Shown here in pieces: positions 30,784 through 39,775 of a stretch of DNA of 64,000 bases (within the stretch, counting starts at the first letter, position 1; every line of letters begins with the position of its first letter). Source of the stretch: Mycolicibacterium aurum (lineage in GTDB: Bacteria > Actinomycetota > Actinomycetes > Mycobacteriales > Mycobacteriaceae); the NCBI RefSeq assembly GCF_900637195.1, contig NZ_LR134356.1:2108001-2172000 (forward strand). Direction: 5' to 3'. Under the pieces are notes generated by a model that was not told where the DNA came from, made no database searches, and saw only the letters and a list, made by a program, of their open reading frames with translations. The position numbers and the translations under genes were made by a program.

Positions 30784-31662
30784 TTAAAGCCGGCTGATAC
30801 CCGAGTTCGGGCCGAGGGCGAAGCCCCAGTCCAGCAGAGCCGAGGCCTGGTCCCAATACGTCGGTCCGCCCTCTTTGACCAGGCCGTACATCAGCGCGAC
30901 CACCAGATGCCTGCCGCCCCGTTGCGCTCCGCCGACGAAGGTCTTGCGGGCCAGGTCGGTGTACCCGGTCTTGCCGCCGAAGGTGCCGGGGTAGCGGTGC
31001 AACAGTTCGTCCTGGTTGACCAGCACGGTGGTGCCGGCCTTGGTGGGAAAGACAGCGGTGGGTTGCGCGGTGATCTGTGCGAACACCGGGTTGCCCATCG
31101 CGGCGCGGAAGATCACCGCGAGATCGTGCGGTGTGGACCAGATGTCGATCCCCGGACCGTCGATGCCCGACGGCGACCCGGCGCTGGTCCCGAGGGCCCC
31201 GAGCGCCGCGGCCTTGGCGTTCATCTTCGCCACCGCGACGTCGCGGCCGCCGAGCATCGTGGCCAGAGTGTTCGCCGCATCGTTGCCCGACACCAGAAGC
31301 AACCCCTCGAGCAACTGGCGGGTCGTGTAGGTGGTGCCGGGGGCGACACCGGCACAGTTGCACTCGACCACGGTGTCGGCCTCGTTGGCCACGATGGTCT
31401 GTTCGAGCGGTAACTCGTCGAGGACCACCGTCGCCAGCAGCACCTTGATGGTGCTCGCGGGGGCGAAGCGACCGTGCTCGTCACGGGCGGCCAGCACCTC
31501 GCCGCTGTCCATGTCGGCGACGACCCAGGCCTGCGCGGGCCCGTCCGGAATCGGTATCGACCCGACGGGCTGGATCACCCCGGTGACGGGGACGGCGCTC
31601 GCCGTCGGCGCAGACGCGACGACGCACAGCGCCGCCGCCAGGCATGCCAGAAGCCGTGTCAT
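30784..31662 (-). CDS. dacB2: D-alanyl-D-alanine carboxypeptidase DacB2-like, copy 2
   Basis: 292 residues, the length expected for DacB2 (Rv2911). Signal peptide MTRLLACLAAALCVVASA, then SxxK in PASTIKVLLAT, SxN in VSGNDAANTL and KTG in GKTGYTDLARK. The ATG at 31662 gives the signal peptide at the very N-terminus; the open frame continues upstream only through the divergent gene. The tandem arrangement with copy 1 points to gene duplication. Confidence 0.92.
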   Translation of the reverse strand: MTRLLACLAAALCVVASAPTASAVPVTGVIQPVGSIPIPDGPAQAWVVADMDSGEVLAARDEHGRFAPASTIKVLLATVVLDELPLEQTIVANEADTVVECNCAGVAPGTTYTTRQLLEGLLLVSGNDAANTLATMLGGRDVAVAKMNAKAAALGALGTSAGSPSGIDGPGIDIWSTPHDLAVIFRAAMGNPVFAQITAQPTAVFPTKAGTTVLVNQDELLHRYPGTFGGKTGYTDLARKTFVGGAQRGGRHLVVALMYGLVKEGGPTYWDQASALLDWGFALGPNSGISRL

Positions 31663-31686
31663 GACGGGTGAGCCTAATCGGCGCCG

Positions 31687-32127
31687 ATGATCGTGTTCAA
31701 TCAAGCCATGTTGAGCCTCGAAGAGATCTCCGACCGGCTGGAGATCCAGCAGCTGCTGATCGACTACTCCACCGCCATCGACCAGCGGCGGTTCGATGAC
31801 CTGGACCTGGTCTTCACGCCGGACGCCTACATCGACTATCGCGTGGCCGGAGGCATCGACGGATCCTTTCCCGAGGTGAAGGCGTGGCTGAAAGAGGTGC
31901 TGCCGAACTTCCCGGCGTACTACCACATGATCGGCAACGCGGATGTGCGGGTGAGCGGCGACACCGCGACGTCGCGCGCGATCTGCTTCAACCCGATGGC
32001 CATGGGTGGAGAATCCGGCCAGATCTACTTCGTCGGCATCTGGTACCTCGACGAGTTCGTCCGGACCGAGCAGGGCTGGCGGATGAGCAAGCGGGTCGAG
32101 GAGAAGTGCTTCGACAAGGTGGTCTAG
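31687..32127 (+). CDS. SnoaL-like (NTF2-fold) protein, Rv2910c type
   Basis: 146-residue protein of the SnoaL/NTF2 superfamily, recognisable by EIQQLLIDYSTAIDQRRFDDL and VFTPDAYIDY. Such folds act as small cyclases, isomerases or dehydratases, but no substrate can be assigned. An ATG at 31708 (MLSLEEISDRL) is an alternative start. It is divergent from dacB2. Its stop codon overlaps that of the next gene, which has the same fold. Confidence 0.82.
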   Translation: MIVFNQAMLSLEEISDRLEIQQLLIDYSTAIDQRRFDDLDLVFTPDAYIDYRVAGGIDGSFPEVKAWLKEVLPNFPAYYHMIGNADVRVSGDTATSRAICFNPMAMGGESGQIYFVGIWYLDEFVRTEQGWRMSKRVEEKCFDKVV

Positions 32128-32618
32128 CGGACGAGTCGGCGGGCCACCACGCCCGCGACTCGCTTGATCCGGTCGGATACGTATAGCGAGAACGCGATGT
32201 TGAAGATGTCCTCGCGCAACCGCGTCAGCGTCGACTCGCAGATCAGCCACTGCCCGTCGCGCTTGCGATAGGACTCCCGGTAGTGCCCGTAGCCGCGCAG
32301 GTTCACCCCGGGCGCCAGCCGCACCACGTCTTCGAGCGCCCAGATCGCTCGCGCGGTCGTCGGCGACACCACCTCGATCTCCGGGGCGTGCACCTGATGC
32401 ACGGTGGCGCGGTCACCGAGGCTGCGCCGGGTGAAGGCGACGAACTCGTCGGCTCCGACGATGGCCTTCCCGCCGGCCTGCGTGGTGTCGCTGCGGAAGT
32501 CGTCGGTGAACAGCGATCGCCAGGCGCCCCAGTCCTTGGTGTCCAGGTATCGGCAGTAGCGTGCCTTCACCTGCTTGATCGCCTCGATCTCCAGCATTTC
32601 CGCTGCCGCGTCCGCCAC
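32124..32618 (-). CDS. SnoaL-like (NTF2-fold) protein
   Basis: 164 residues with the family pattern IEAIKQVKARYCRYLDTKDW followed by LFTDDFRSD. It is convergent with the preceding gene: the two stop codons share the palindrome CTAG at 32124-32127. GTG start at 32618, or ATG at 32597. Function not assignable from sequence. Confidence 0.82.
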   Translation of the reverse strand: MADAAAEMLEIEAIKQVKARYCRYLDTKDWGAWRSLFTDDFRSDTTQAGGKAIVGADEFVAFTRRSLGDRATVHQVHAPEIEVVSPTTARAIWALEDVVRLAPGVNLRGYGHYRESYRKRDGQWLICESTLTRLREDIFNIAFSLYVSDRIKRVAGVVARRLVR

Positions 32619-32719
32619 CCGTGAAGGGTGACATCCAGGGTCGTCACTGTAAAGCTGGTGGCGGAGTTGTCCCGGTCCGGAAGCCGATATTCACCGCCAT
32701 GGTGTAGAGCTATCCCACG

Positions 32720-34078
32720 ATGGCCGATATCACCGCTCCACCCACGGAAGCCCAGCTCAAGCCGATCATGCGGGCCCTCGAGGTCCTCGACCTTTCGGCA
32801 TTGACGGCGTCGCTTCAGCCGTTGTCCCCGATCCAGGTGGTCGACGTGCTGGAACGGCTGGATCGACGGGAGCAGGCGGTGCTGTACCGGGTGCTCCCCA
32901 AGGACCGCGCCCTGGAGGTCTTCGAGGTCCTCGACGCCAGTTTGCAACGTGATCTCGTGGGCGCACTCCAGGATGACGCCGTAGCCGCGCTGTTTGCCGA
33001 CCTCGATCCCGACGACCGTGTCGAGCTGCTCGACGAGTTGCCGGCCAAGGTGGCCGGGCGCCTGCTGCACGGGCTGCCGCCCGACGAACGTGAGCTGACC
33101 GCCGCCGTACTCGGCTATCCGCAGGGGTCGATCGGTCGCAGGATGAGCCCAGAGGTCGTCTCGGTGCGTCCGACGATGACGACGGCCGAGGCGCTCACCC
33201 GGGTGTCGTCCGGCTTGACGCGCGCGGAGACCGTCTACACGCTGCCCGTCGTCGACGAGGAGCGTGAGCTCATCGGCGTGGTCACCCTGCGCCGCCTGCT
33301 CGCGGCGCCGCCCGGAACATCGGTGGCCGAGGTGATGCGTCCGCCGCACTGGGCGCGTGCCAGAGAAAGCGCGGAGACGGCTGCCCGCCGCTGCGCCGAC
33401 CTCAAGGTGCTGGCTCTACCGGTGGTCGACAACGAGACGCGGCTGGTCGGCATCCTCACCGTCGACGATGCGCTGCGAATCCTGGAATCCGCCGACTCCG
33501 AGGACCAGGCTCGGATCAGCGGCGCCGAACCGCTCCGTCGCCCCTACCTGACCGCGCCGGTGGTCAACCTGGTTCGGACTCGCGTCGTCTGGCTCCTGGT
33601 CCTCGCGATCGGCGCCACGCTGACGGTGCAGGTGCTCGAGGTGTTCGAGGCCACCCTGGCAGAGATGGTGGCCTTGGCGTTGTTCGTCCCGCTGCTCATC
33701 GGCACCGGCGGCAACACCGGAAACCAGGCCGCCACCACAGTCACCCGCGCGCTGGCGCTCGGCGACGTGGGCCCACGGGACCTGGGCAAAGTGCTGTTCC
33801 GGGAATTCCGGGTCGGCTTGTCGCTGGGGCTGCTGCTCGGCGGCCTGGCGTTCGCGGTGACCAGCCTGGTCTACGACAGATCCATCGGCACGGTGATCGG
33901 AGTGACTCTGGTGAGCCTGTGCACCATGGCGGCGACCGTTGGAGGCGCGATGCCGTTGATCGCCCGCGCGATCCGTGTTGACCCCGCAGTGTTCTCGAAC
34001 CCCTTCATTTCGACCTTCGTCGATGCCACGGGGTTGCTGATCTACTTCATGGTCGCCAAGGCGGTTCTGGGCATCTGA
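32720..34078 (+). CDS. mgtE: Magnesium transporter MgtE
   Basis: 452-residue Mg2+ channel. The N-terminal helical superfamily domain ([15 protein letters not shown], residues about 93-107) is followed by two CBS domains ([18 protein letters not shown]... and the second with [15 protein letters not shown]) and a five-helix membrane domain with the conserved [13 protein letters not shown] pore motif. M. tuberculosis mgtE (Rv0362) lies elsewhere. The 101 bases upstream show no M-box-like structure. Confidence 0.94.
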   Translation: MADITAPPTEAQLKPIMRALEVLDLSALTASLQPLSPIQVVDVLERLDRREQAVLYRVLPKDRALEVFEVLDASLQRDLVGALQDDAVAALFADLDPDDRVELLDELPAKVAGRLLHGLPPDERELTAAVLGYPQGSIGRRMSPEVVSVRPTMTTAEALTRVSSGLTRAETVYTLPVVDEERELIGVVTLRRLLAAPPGTSVAEVMRPPHWARARESAETAARRCADLKVLALPVVDNETRLVGILTVDDALRILESADSEDQARISGAEPLRRPYLTAPVVNLVRTRVVWLLVLAIGATLTVQVLEVFEATLAEMVALALFVPLLIGTGGNTGNQAATTVTRALALGDVGPRDLGKVLFREFRVGLSLGLLLGGLAFAVTSLVYDRSIGTVIGVTLVSLCTMAATVGGAMPLIARAIRVDPAVFSNPFISTFVDATGLLIYFMVAKAVLGI

Positions 34079-34104
34079 CTCGCGATTTCCGGGCACGATC
34101 GGGT

Positions 34105-34137
34105 TCTGGCACAATGGGCGGCTGTCCGCGTACGGCT
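34105..34137 (+). promoter_or_regulatory. rpsP operon promoter/leader element shared with rplS
   Basis: TCTGGCACAAT followed by GGGC, TGTC and ACGGCT recurs, with one inserted base and mostly transition differences, at 37304-37337 before rplS. CACAAT has the A2/T6 of a -10 hexamer. The match lies 123-155 bases before rpsP. Confidence 0.5.
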
Positions 34138-34221
34138 TCGGCGAGTTCTCGATCGATGCGCCGTGCGACGGTCACACACGTAAGGCAAAACCGGACCGGG
34201 CAGCCCGCCCGCGTCGCTCGA

Positions 34222-34246
34222 ATTGCCAACGTGGCAATCACAGGAG
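34222..34246 (+). promoter_or_regulatory. Hairpin next to the rpsP Shine-Dalgarno sequence
   Basis: ATTGCCA-ACG-TGGCAAT (34222-34238) is a perfect 7-bp hairpin ending 3 bases before AGGAG (34242-34246). AGGAG is 13 bases from the rpsP ATG, longer than usual. An out-of-frame ATG at 34249 lies between them. Confidence 0.45.
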
Positions 34247-34259
34247 AAATGCACCGACC

Positions 34260-34739
34260 ATGGCTGTCAAGATCAAGCTCGCCCGCTTCGGGAAGATCCG
34301 CAATCCTCAGTACCGCATCGCCGTCGCCGATGCGCGCAACCGTCGCGACGGTCGCGCCATCGAGGTCATCGGCCGGTACCACCCGAAGGAAGACCCCAGC
34401 GTCATCGAGATCGACTCCGAGCGCGCGCAGTACTGGCTCGGCGTGGGCGCCCAGCCCACCGAACCGGTTCTGCAGCTGCTCAAGATCACCGGTGACTGGC
34501 AGAAGTTCAAGGGGCTTCCCGGCGCCGAGGGCACGCTGAAGCACAAGGAGCCCAAGCCGTCCAAGCTGGACCTGTTCAACGCCGCGCTCGCCGAGGCCGA
34601 CGGTGGCCCCGGTACCGAGGCCACCACGCCCAAGAAGAAGAAGGCGCCGGCCAAGAAGGACGAGCCGGCCGCCGAGGCAGCTGCGGCACCGGCCGAGACT
34701 GAAGCCGCCGCCGAGTCCGACGCCCCCGCCGCCGAATGA
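34260..34739 (+). CDS. rpsP: 30S ribosomal protein S16
   Basis: Begins [20 protein letters not shown], the canonical S16 start, with the core domain in the first 110 residues. A Lys-rich patch ([10 protein letters not shown]) and an Ala/Glu-rich acidic tail bring it to 159 residues, the extended form seen in mycobacteria. First gene of the rpsP-KH-rimM-trmD operon. Confidence 0.96.
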   Translation: MAVKIKLARFGKIRNPQYRIAVADARNRRDGRAIEVIGRYHPKEDPSVIEIDSERAQYWLGVGAQPTEPVLQLLKITGDWQKFKGLPGAEGTLKHKEPKPSKLDLFNAALAEADGGPGTEATTPKKKKAPAKKDEPAAEAAAAPAETEAAAESDAPAAE

Positions 34740-34978
34740 GCTCGGTGGTCGTCGACGCCGTCGAACATCTGGTTCGCGGAATCGTCGACAATCCCGACGA
34801 TGTCCGCGTCGACCTGGTGACCAACCGCCGCGGCCGCACCGTCGAGGTGCATGTGCATCCTGATGACCTGGGCAAGGTCATCGGGCGCGGCGGCCGCACC
34901 GCCACTGCCCTACGCACCCTGGTGGCGGGCATCGGCGGTCGCGGCATCCGCGTCGACGTGGTGGACACCGACCAGTAG
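34736..34978 (+). CDS. KH-domain RNA-binding protein (KhpA-like)
   Basis: 80 residues with a single KH domain; the RNA-binding loop is [14 protein letters not shown]. It corresponds to Rv2908c and to KhpA of Gram-positive bacteria. It overlaps rpsP by 4 bases (ATGA). Confidence 0.92.
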   Translation: MSSVVVDAVEHLVRGIVDNPDDVRVDLVTNRRGRTVEVHVHPDDLGKVIGRGGRTATALRTLVAGIGGRGIRVDVVDTDQ

Positions 34979-34988
34979 CGACGACGCA

Positions 34989-35510
34989 ATGGACCTGGTA
35001 GTCGGGCGCGTCGTCAAAGCGCACGGCGTCACCGGTGAACTCACCGTCGACGTCCGAACCGACGACCCGGAGGGCCGGTTCCGCCGGGGCGCCACCCTGC
35101 GCGGCCGGCCGTCCCGGGGCGGGGCCGAGCGCGAGTACGTCATCGAATCCATGCGCCCGCATGGGGAACGCCTGCTGGTGCGGCTGGTCGGTATCGGCGA
35201 TCGGGATTCGGCAGAAGCGTTGCGTGGCACCCTGTTTCTGGTAGACGCCGCCCAGCTTCCCCCGATCGACGACCCCGACGAGTTCTACGACCATCAGCTC
35301 GAGGGCATGGCAGTCGAGACGGTGGGCGGCGACCGGGTGGGCACGGTGGCCGAGGTATTGCACACCGCCGCAGGCGAATTGCTCTCCATCAAAGACGCCG
35401 ACGGTGCCGAGATCCTGGTGCCCTTCGTGTCTGCGATCGTCACCGCGGTGTCGCTGGAGGATCAGACGATCCAGATCGACCCGCCCGAAGGTCTGCTCGA
35501 ACTGGACTGA
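34989..35510 (+). CDS. rimM: Ribosome maturation factor RimM
   Basis: 173 residues. N-terminal RimM domain starts [20 protein letters not shown]; the PRC-barrel half has [13 protein letters not shown] and [11 protein letters not shown]. Assists maturation of the 30S head and binds S19. ATG at 34989 gives the typical length. Confidence 0.94.
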   Translation: MDLVVGRVVKAHGVTGELTVDVRTDDPEGRFRRGATLRGRPSRGGAEREYVIESMRPHGERLLVRLVGIGDRDSAEALRGTLFLVDAAQLPPIDDPDEFYDHQLEGMAVETVGGDRVGTVAEVLHTAAGELLSIKDADGAEILVPFVSAIVTAVSLEDQTIQIDPPEGLLELD

Positions 35511-35512
35511 TC

Positions 35513-36199
35513 ATGCGCATTGACGTGGTGACGATCTTCCCCGCTTTTTTGGATGCGCTACGACAGGCGTTGCCGGGCAAGGCGATTGACGCGGGGATAG
35601 TGGAACTCGCGGTGCACGACCTACGCGACTGGACGCACGACGTGCATCGCTCGGTCGATGATTCGCCGTACGGCGGCGGTCCCGGCATGGTCATGAAAGC
35701 CCCGGTGTGGGGTCCGGCGCTCGACGACATCTGTTCTCCGGAGAGTCTTCTCGTGGTGCCGTCACCCGCGGGACGGCTGTTCACCCAGTCAGTAGCCCAG
35801 CGCTGGTCCGGCGAGAAGCATCTCGTGTTCGCCTGCGGCCGGTACGAAGGCATCGACCAACGGGTGGTCGACGACGCTGCGACTCGAATGCGGGTGGAAG
35901 AAGTCTCGATAGGGGACTATGTGCTGCCTGGCGGGGAGTCCGCGGCGGTGGTGATGATCGAATCGGTGGTCCGGCTGCTGCCCGACGTCCTCGGCAATCC
36001 CGCATCGCATCAGGACGATTCGCATTCGGAGCTGGTCGGTGGCCTCCTGGAGGGGCCCAGTTACACCCGGCCCGCCAGCTGGCGCGGCCTCGACGTGCCC
36101 GACGTCCTGCTCTCCGGTGACCATGCCCGTATCGCGGCGTGGCGTCAGGAGCAGGGACTGCAGCGGACCCGCGAGCGCAGGCCCGATCTGCTGGGTTGA
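35513..36199 (+). CDS. trmD: tRNA (guanine37-N1)-methyltransferase
   Basis: 228-residue SPOUT methyltransferase. Starts [14 protein letters not shown]. The knotted SAM site covers [13 protein letters not shown] and [19 protein letters not shown], and the flexible lid includes [18 protein letters not shown]. It prevents +1 frameshifting at proline codons. Two bases separate it from rimM. Confidence 0.96.
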   Translation: MRIDVVTIFPAFLDALRQALPGKAIDAGIVELAVHDLRDWTHDVHRSVDDSPYGGGPGMVMKAPVWGPALDDICSPESLLVVPSPAGRLFTQSVAQRWSGEKHLVFACGRYEGIDQRVVDDAATRMRVEEVSIGDYVLPGGESAAVVMIESVVRLLPDVLGNPASHQDDSHSELVGGLLEGPSYTRPASWRGLDVPDVLLSGDHARIAAWRQEQGLQRTRERRPDLLG

Positions 36200-36202
36200 G
36201 CG

Positions 36203-37141
36203 TCAGATCTTGCCCTCGGGGAACATCGTCTTCACCGCATCGGTGATGGTCTGGCGCGCCGAATCGTCATTGGTGGCCTGCATCGATCCGATGACCATCA
36301 CGTAGCGACGGTTGGGGCCGACCACCCCGGTGGACAGATGCATCCAGTCCGCGCCGACACAGCACATCCAGCCCTGCTTGACCGCCACGGGTTCGGCGAA
36401 CATGCCCTCGGGGATGCCGAACCGCTGCGGGTAGATGCCGCCCGGCACCATCCCGTCGGGAGCTGTCGGTGTCGACGCCGCGAGGTTGGACAAGATGATG
36501 TTCGCCTGCTCGGTCGGCAGCCCGCCGGCACCCGACAGCAGCATGTCGTAGTACCGGATCAGGTCGGTGGCCGTACTGATGGTGTTGAACCAGCGGCCGT
36601 TGCTCGGCCGTCGCGTCTGACTCAGCCCGTAACGCTGGACCACACGGTCGATGATCGCGCTGCCTCCGCTGCGATTCCAGAACACCTCGGCAGCGCTGTC
36701 GTCCGACGACCGCAACATCACGTCCAGGGACTTGCGGTCCTCCGGGGACAGCGTCGTGCGTCCTTCGGCCTCCTGGAGCAGCAGGTCGTCGGCGATGAAC
36801 AGTTTCACCACCGAGGCGATGGCGATGGTCATGCCGTTGCCGTTGGTCACCAGCTGACCGGTGTTGCGGTCGAGGACGGCGGCGGTGATGTCGGCGCCGG
36901 CCGCAGCGGCCGCCGAGGTGGCTTCGCGTTCGCGTTCGGCGAGCCCGGTGAATGCGGCGGACGGCTCGTCGGGCGGCGCCTCGGGCAGCGGCGCCATGGT
37001 CCCCAGCGGCGCCACCACGGTCAGATGCGGACCCGAGCTCACCGGGGGAGCCCCGCTGCCGGCGGCCGTGCAGCCGGCCAGGAGTGACACTGCGGCAGAC
37101 GTCGCTACGGTGGTCGTCAGCAGCCCCAACGGCCGTCGCAT
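36203..37141 (-). CDS. lppW: Lipoprotein LppW, beta-lactamase/PBP-fold
   Basis: 312-residue exported lipoprotein. Lipobox LLAGC with acylated Cys24 after the signal segment. The serine-hydrolase fold shows SVVK at 110-113 (SxxK) and SDD at 146-148 in place of SDN, but the KTG position reads KQG (VAVKQGWMCC). The second conserved box is therefore altered and catalysis is uncertain. It matches Rv2905 in place and length, convergent with trmD (3-base gap). Confidence 0.85.
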   Translation of the reverse strand: MRRPLGLLTTTVATSAAVSLLAGCTAAGSGAPPVSSGPHLTVVAPLGTMAPLPEAPPDEPSAAFTGLAEREREATSAAAAAGADITAAVLDRNTGQLVTNGNGMTIAIASVVKLFIADDLLLQEAEGRTTLSPEDRKSLDVMLRSSDDSAAEVFWNRSGGSAIIDRVVQRYGLSQTRRPSNGRWFNTISTATDLIRYYDMLLSGAGGLPTEQANIILSNLAASTPTAPDGMVPGGIYPQRFGIPEGMFAEPVAVKQGWMCCVGADWMHLSTGVVGPNRRYVMVIGSMQATNDDSARQTITDAVKTMFPEGKI

Positions 37142-37303
37142 CGCAAGTCCTCCAAAGTGTGTGGGCCGACGCTGTCCCCCCGAATCCGGGCGGCGTGTGC
37201 CGCGCGCCCGGTGACGCAAGGGTAGCCCGTGGATACCCTCTTCGCCTGGTCCGAACACCGTCGGCGGCGCTGGTCGCCCCGGATTTCGGGGATCCACCCT
37301 TCG

Positions 37304-37337
37304 TCTGGCACAATTGGGCAGTTGTCTGTGCACGGCT
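37304..37337 (+). promoter_or_regulatory. rplS promoter/leader element shared with rpsP
   Basis: Same motif as before rpsP (TCTGGCACAAT, then GGGC, TGTC, ACGGCT). It lies 141-174 bases before the rplS ATG. The gap 37142-37477 otherwise holds the lppW 5' region on the minus strand and a long rplS leader ending in an AAGGAAG ribosome-binding site. I see no gene in it. Confidence 0.5.
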
Positions 37338-37477
37338 GGGGACGACCATGCGACGGCGTCTATGCCGTAGAGGTCTCTCCGCTGCACGACTCGCCTAAGA
37401 CGTCCGAAACACCATCGGCTCTGCGCGCGGCATCATCACGCCGGCAAGGGGCCGCGATCAACAAGGAAGTGTCACCG

Positions 37478-37819
37478 ATGAACACGCTGGATTTCATCGA
37501 CCAGACGTCGTTGCGTGACGATGTCCCCGCCTTCGGCGCCGGCGACACCGTCAACGTCCACGTGAAGGTCATCGAGGGCTCCAAGGAGCGCATCCAGGTC
37601 TTCAAGGGTGTCGTCATCCGCCGTCAGGGCGGCGGAGTGCGCGAGACGTTCACGGTGCGTAAGGAGAGCTACGGCGTCGGCGTCGAGCGCACGTTCCCGG
37701 TGCACTCGCCCAACATCGACCACATCGACATCGTCTCCCGTGGCGACGTGCGGCGCGCGAAGCTGTACTACCTGCGTGAGCTGCGCGGCAAGAAGGCGAA
37801 GATCAAAGAGAAGCGCTGA
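37478..37819 (+). CDS. rplS: 50S ribosomal protein L19
   Basis: 113 residues beginning [19 protein letters not shown]. The L19 core includes [18 protein letters not shown] and [14 protein letters not shown], with a basic tail. AAGGAAG lies 10 bases before the ATG. First of the rplS-lepB-rnhB-DUF2469 series. Confidence 0.96.
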   Translation: MNTLDFIDQTSLRDDVPAFGAGDTVNVHVKVIEGSKERIQVFKGVVIRRQGGGVRETFTVRKESYGVGVERTFPVHSPNIDHIDIVSRGDVRRAKLYYLRELRGKKAKIKEKR

Positions 37820-37855
37820 CCCCCGTGGTCGCGTCGGATCCGTCCCCGATCTGGC

Positions 37856-37861
37856 TACGCT
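37856..37861 (+). promoter_or_regulatory. -10 hexamer for leaderless lepB
   Basis: TACGCT, then 6 bases, then the GTG of lepB at 37868. No ribosome-binding site in between. Confidence 0.4.
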
Positions 37862-37867
37862 GATCGC

Positions 37868-38692
37868 GTGACAACCGCTTCCGGGCCCCCCGGTTCTTCC
37901 GACCCCGTCGATACGTCGGCCGAAGACACGTCCGCAGACGTCGAGCAGGATCAGCCAGAGAAGAAGAAGCGTGGTGCACTGCGTGAGGGCGCCATCCTCA
38001 TCACCATCGCGCTGGTCCTCTACTACGTGATGCTGACGTTCATCGCGCGGCCCTATCTGATTCCCTCGGAGTCGATGGAGCCCACGTTGCACGGGTGCAA
38101 CGGGTGTGTGGGTGACCGCATCATGGTCGACAAACTGAGCTACCGGTTCACCTCGCCCGAACCCGGCGACGTCGTCGTCTTCAAAGGTCCGCCCAACTGG
38201 AGTGTCGGATACAAGTCGATCCGCTCGGACAATCCCGCGGTGCGGTGGGTGCAGAACGCGCTGTCCTACGTCGGATTCGTCCCTCCGGACGAGAACGATC
38301 TGGTCAAGCGCATCATCGCCACCGGTGGTCAGACGGTGCAGTGCCGTGTCGACACCGGGCTCACCGTGGACGGCAAGAAGCTCAACGAGCCGTACCTGGA
38401 TGCCAACACGATGATGGCCGATCCTGCGGTGTACCCGTGCCTGGGGAGCGAGTTCGGCCCGGTCACCGTCCCCGAGGACAGACTCTGGGTGATGGGTGAC
38501 AACCGCACCCATTCGGCGGATTCCCGTACGCACTGCACCAATGTCCCGGCCGACGCGCAGAAGGGTCTGCTGTGCACCGGCGACCCGGTGGCCGGGACGA
38601 TCCCGGTGGACAATGTCATCGGCAAGGCCCAGTTCATCGCCTGGCCTCCGGGCCGGTGGGGCGGCGTGAGCTCGGTGAATCCGCAGGCGTAA
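37868..38692 (+). CDS. lepB: Signal peptidase I
   Basis: 274 residues. An acidic/Lys-rich cytoplasmic N-terminus and one membrane segment (about 41-60) precede the extracytoplasmic Ser-Lys dyad: Ser69 in [10 protein letters not shown] and Lys147 in DLVKRIIA. Box E is [12 protein letters not shown]. Cleaves Sec and Tat signal peptides. The Cys pair in HGCNGCVGD beside the active site is typical of actinobacterial LepB. Confidence 0.95.
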   Translation: MTTASGPPGSSDPVDTSAEDTSADVEQDQPEKKKRGALREGAILITIALVLYYVMLTFIARPYLIPSESMEPTLHGCNGCVGDRIMVDKLSYRFTSPEPGDVVVFKGPPNWSVGYKSIRSDNPAVRWVQNALSYVGFVPPDENDLVKRIIATGGQTVQCRVDTGLTVDGKKLNEPYLDANTMMADPAVYPCLGSEFGPVTVPEDRLWVMGDNRTHSADSRTHCTNVPADAQKGLLCTGDPVAGTIPVDNVIGKAQFIAWPPGRWGGVSSVNPQA

Positions 38693-38720
38693 CGGCCGGC
38701 TTGGAAGGAGGCCCAGTCAC

Positions 38721-39470
38721 TTGCCTGCTGCCTGGCCGCCGCGCGCGGTCATCCGTAAATCGTCTGGCCTGCGCACCCTGGAATCGGCGCTGTACCGCGC
38801 CGGCATGGGACCGGTGGCCGGAGTCGACGAGGTCGGTCGAGGCGCCTGCGCAGGCCCTCTCGTGGTGGCGGCGTGCGTGCTCGGCCCGAACCGGCTGGAG
38901 AGCCTGGCCGCCCTCGACGATTCGAAGAAGCTGAACGAGAACGAACGGGAACGTCTGTACCCGCTCATCCGGCGGTACGCCCTGGCCTACCACGTGGTGT
39001 ACATCCCGTCGACCGAGGTAGACCGGCGGGGGGTGCATGTGGCCAACATCGAGGGTATGCGCCGGGCCGTCGCCGGGCTTCCCTTCCGTCCGGGGTACGT
39101 GCTCTCGGACGGGTTTCGGGTGCCCGGCCTGCCCGTCCCGTCGCTGCCCGTGGTGGGTGGCGACGCGGCTGCGGCCTGTATCGCGGCGGCCAGTGTGCTG
39201 GCCAAGGTCAGTCGCGACCGGCTGATGGTGGCCATGGAGAACGAACTGCCCGGCTATGGTTTCGCCGACCACAAGGGCTACAGCACGCGGGCACACGGCG
39301 CGGCGCTGGCCCGTCTCGGACCGTCGAAGCAGCACCGGTACTCGTTCATCAATGTGAGGCGCCTGGTGTCCGACGGGGAACCCGGGGAGCATGGAGAAGT
39401 CGAGTGCGGGAAAATGGGTCCAGCGAGCCCTGTGGACTCCGATCTACGTGAAGGACAACTGAGCCGATGA
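38721..39470 (+). CDS. rnhB: Ribonuclease HII
   Basis: Cuts RNA in RNA-DNA hybrids and removes single ribonucleotides from DNA. Signature [18 protein letters not shown] with catalytic Asp/Glu; third and fourth acidic residues in LDDSKKL and [22 protein letters not shown] start at 38721 with GGAGG 9 bases upstream. 249 residues. Confidence 0.94.
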   Translation: MPAAWPPRAVIRKSSGLRTLESALYRAGMGPVAGVDEVGRGACAGPLVVAACVLGPNRLESLAALDDSKKLNENERERLYPLIRRYALAYHVVYIPSTEVDRRGVHVANIEGMRRAVAGLPFRPGYVLSDGFRVPGLPVPSLPVVGGDAAAACIAAASVLAKVSRDRLMVAMENELPGYGFADHKGYSTRAHGAALARLGPSKQHRYSFINVRRLVSDGEPGEHGEVECGKMGPASPVDSDLREGQLSR

Positions 39471-39772
39471 GTGCCGAAGATCTCGAAAAGTACGAGACCG
39501 AGATGGAGCTCTCGCTCTACCGCGAGTACAAGGACATCGTCGGTCAGTTCAGCTACGTCGTGGAAACCGAGCGGCGGTTCTACCTGGCCAACAGCGTGGA
39601 GATGGTGCCCCGCAACGCCGACGGTGAGGTCTACTTCGAGCTGCGTCTCGGCGATGCCTGGGTGTGGGACATGTACCGGCCGGCGCGCTTCGTCAAGCAG
39701 GTGCGGGTGATCACCTTCAAGGATGTCAACATCGAAGAGGTCGAAAAGCCCGAACTCCGGCTGCCGGAGTAG
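39467..39772 (+). CDS. DUF2469 protein (Rv2901c type)
   Basis: 101-residue, strongly conserved actinobacterial protein, starting [20 protein letters not shown]. It has no transmembrane segment and no known motif. It overlaps rnhB by 4 bases (ATGA). Function unknown. Confidence 0.9.
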   Translation: MSAEDLEKYETEMELSLYREYKDIVGQFSYVVETERRFYLANSVEMVPRNADGEVYFELRLGDAWVWDMYRPARFVKQVRVITFKDVNIEEVEKPELRLPE

Positions 39773-39775
39773 ACC

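Noticed and set aside
32619-32719. Possible Mg2+ riboswitch (M-box or ykkC-like) before mgtE
   Set aside because: Only 101 bases are available, and I see no conserved core or stable multi-helix arrangement.
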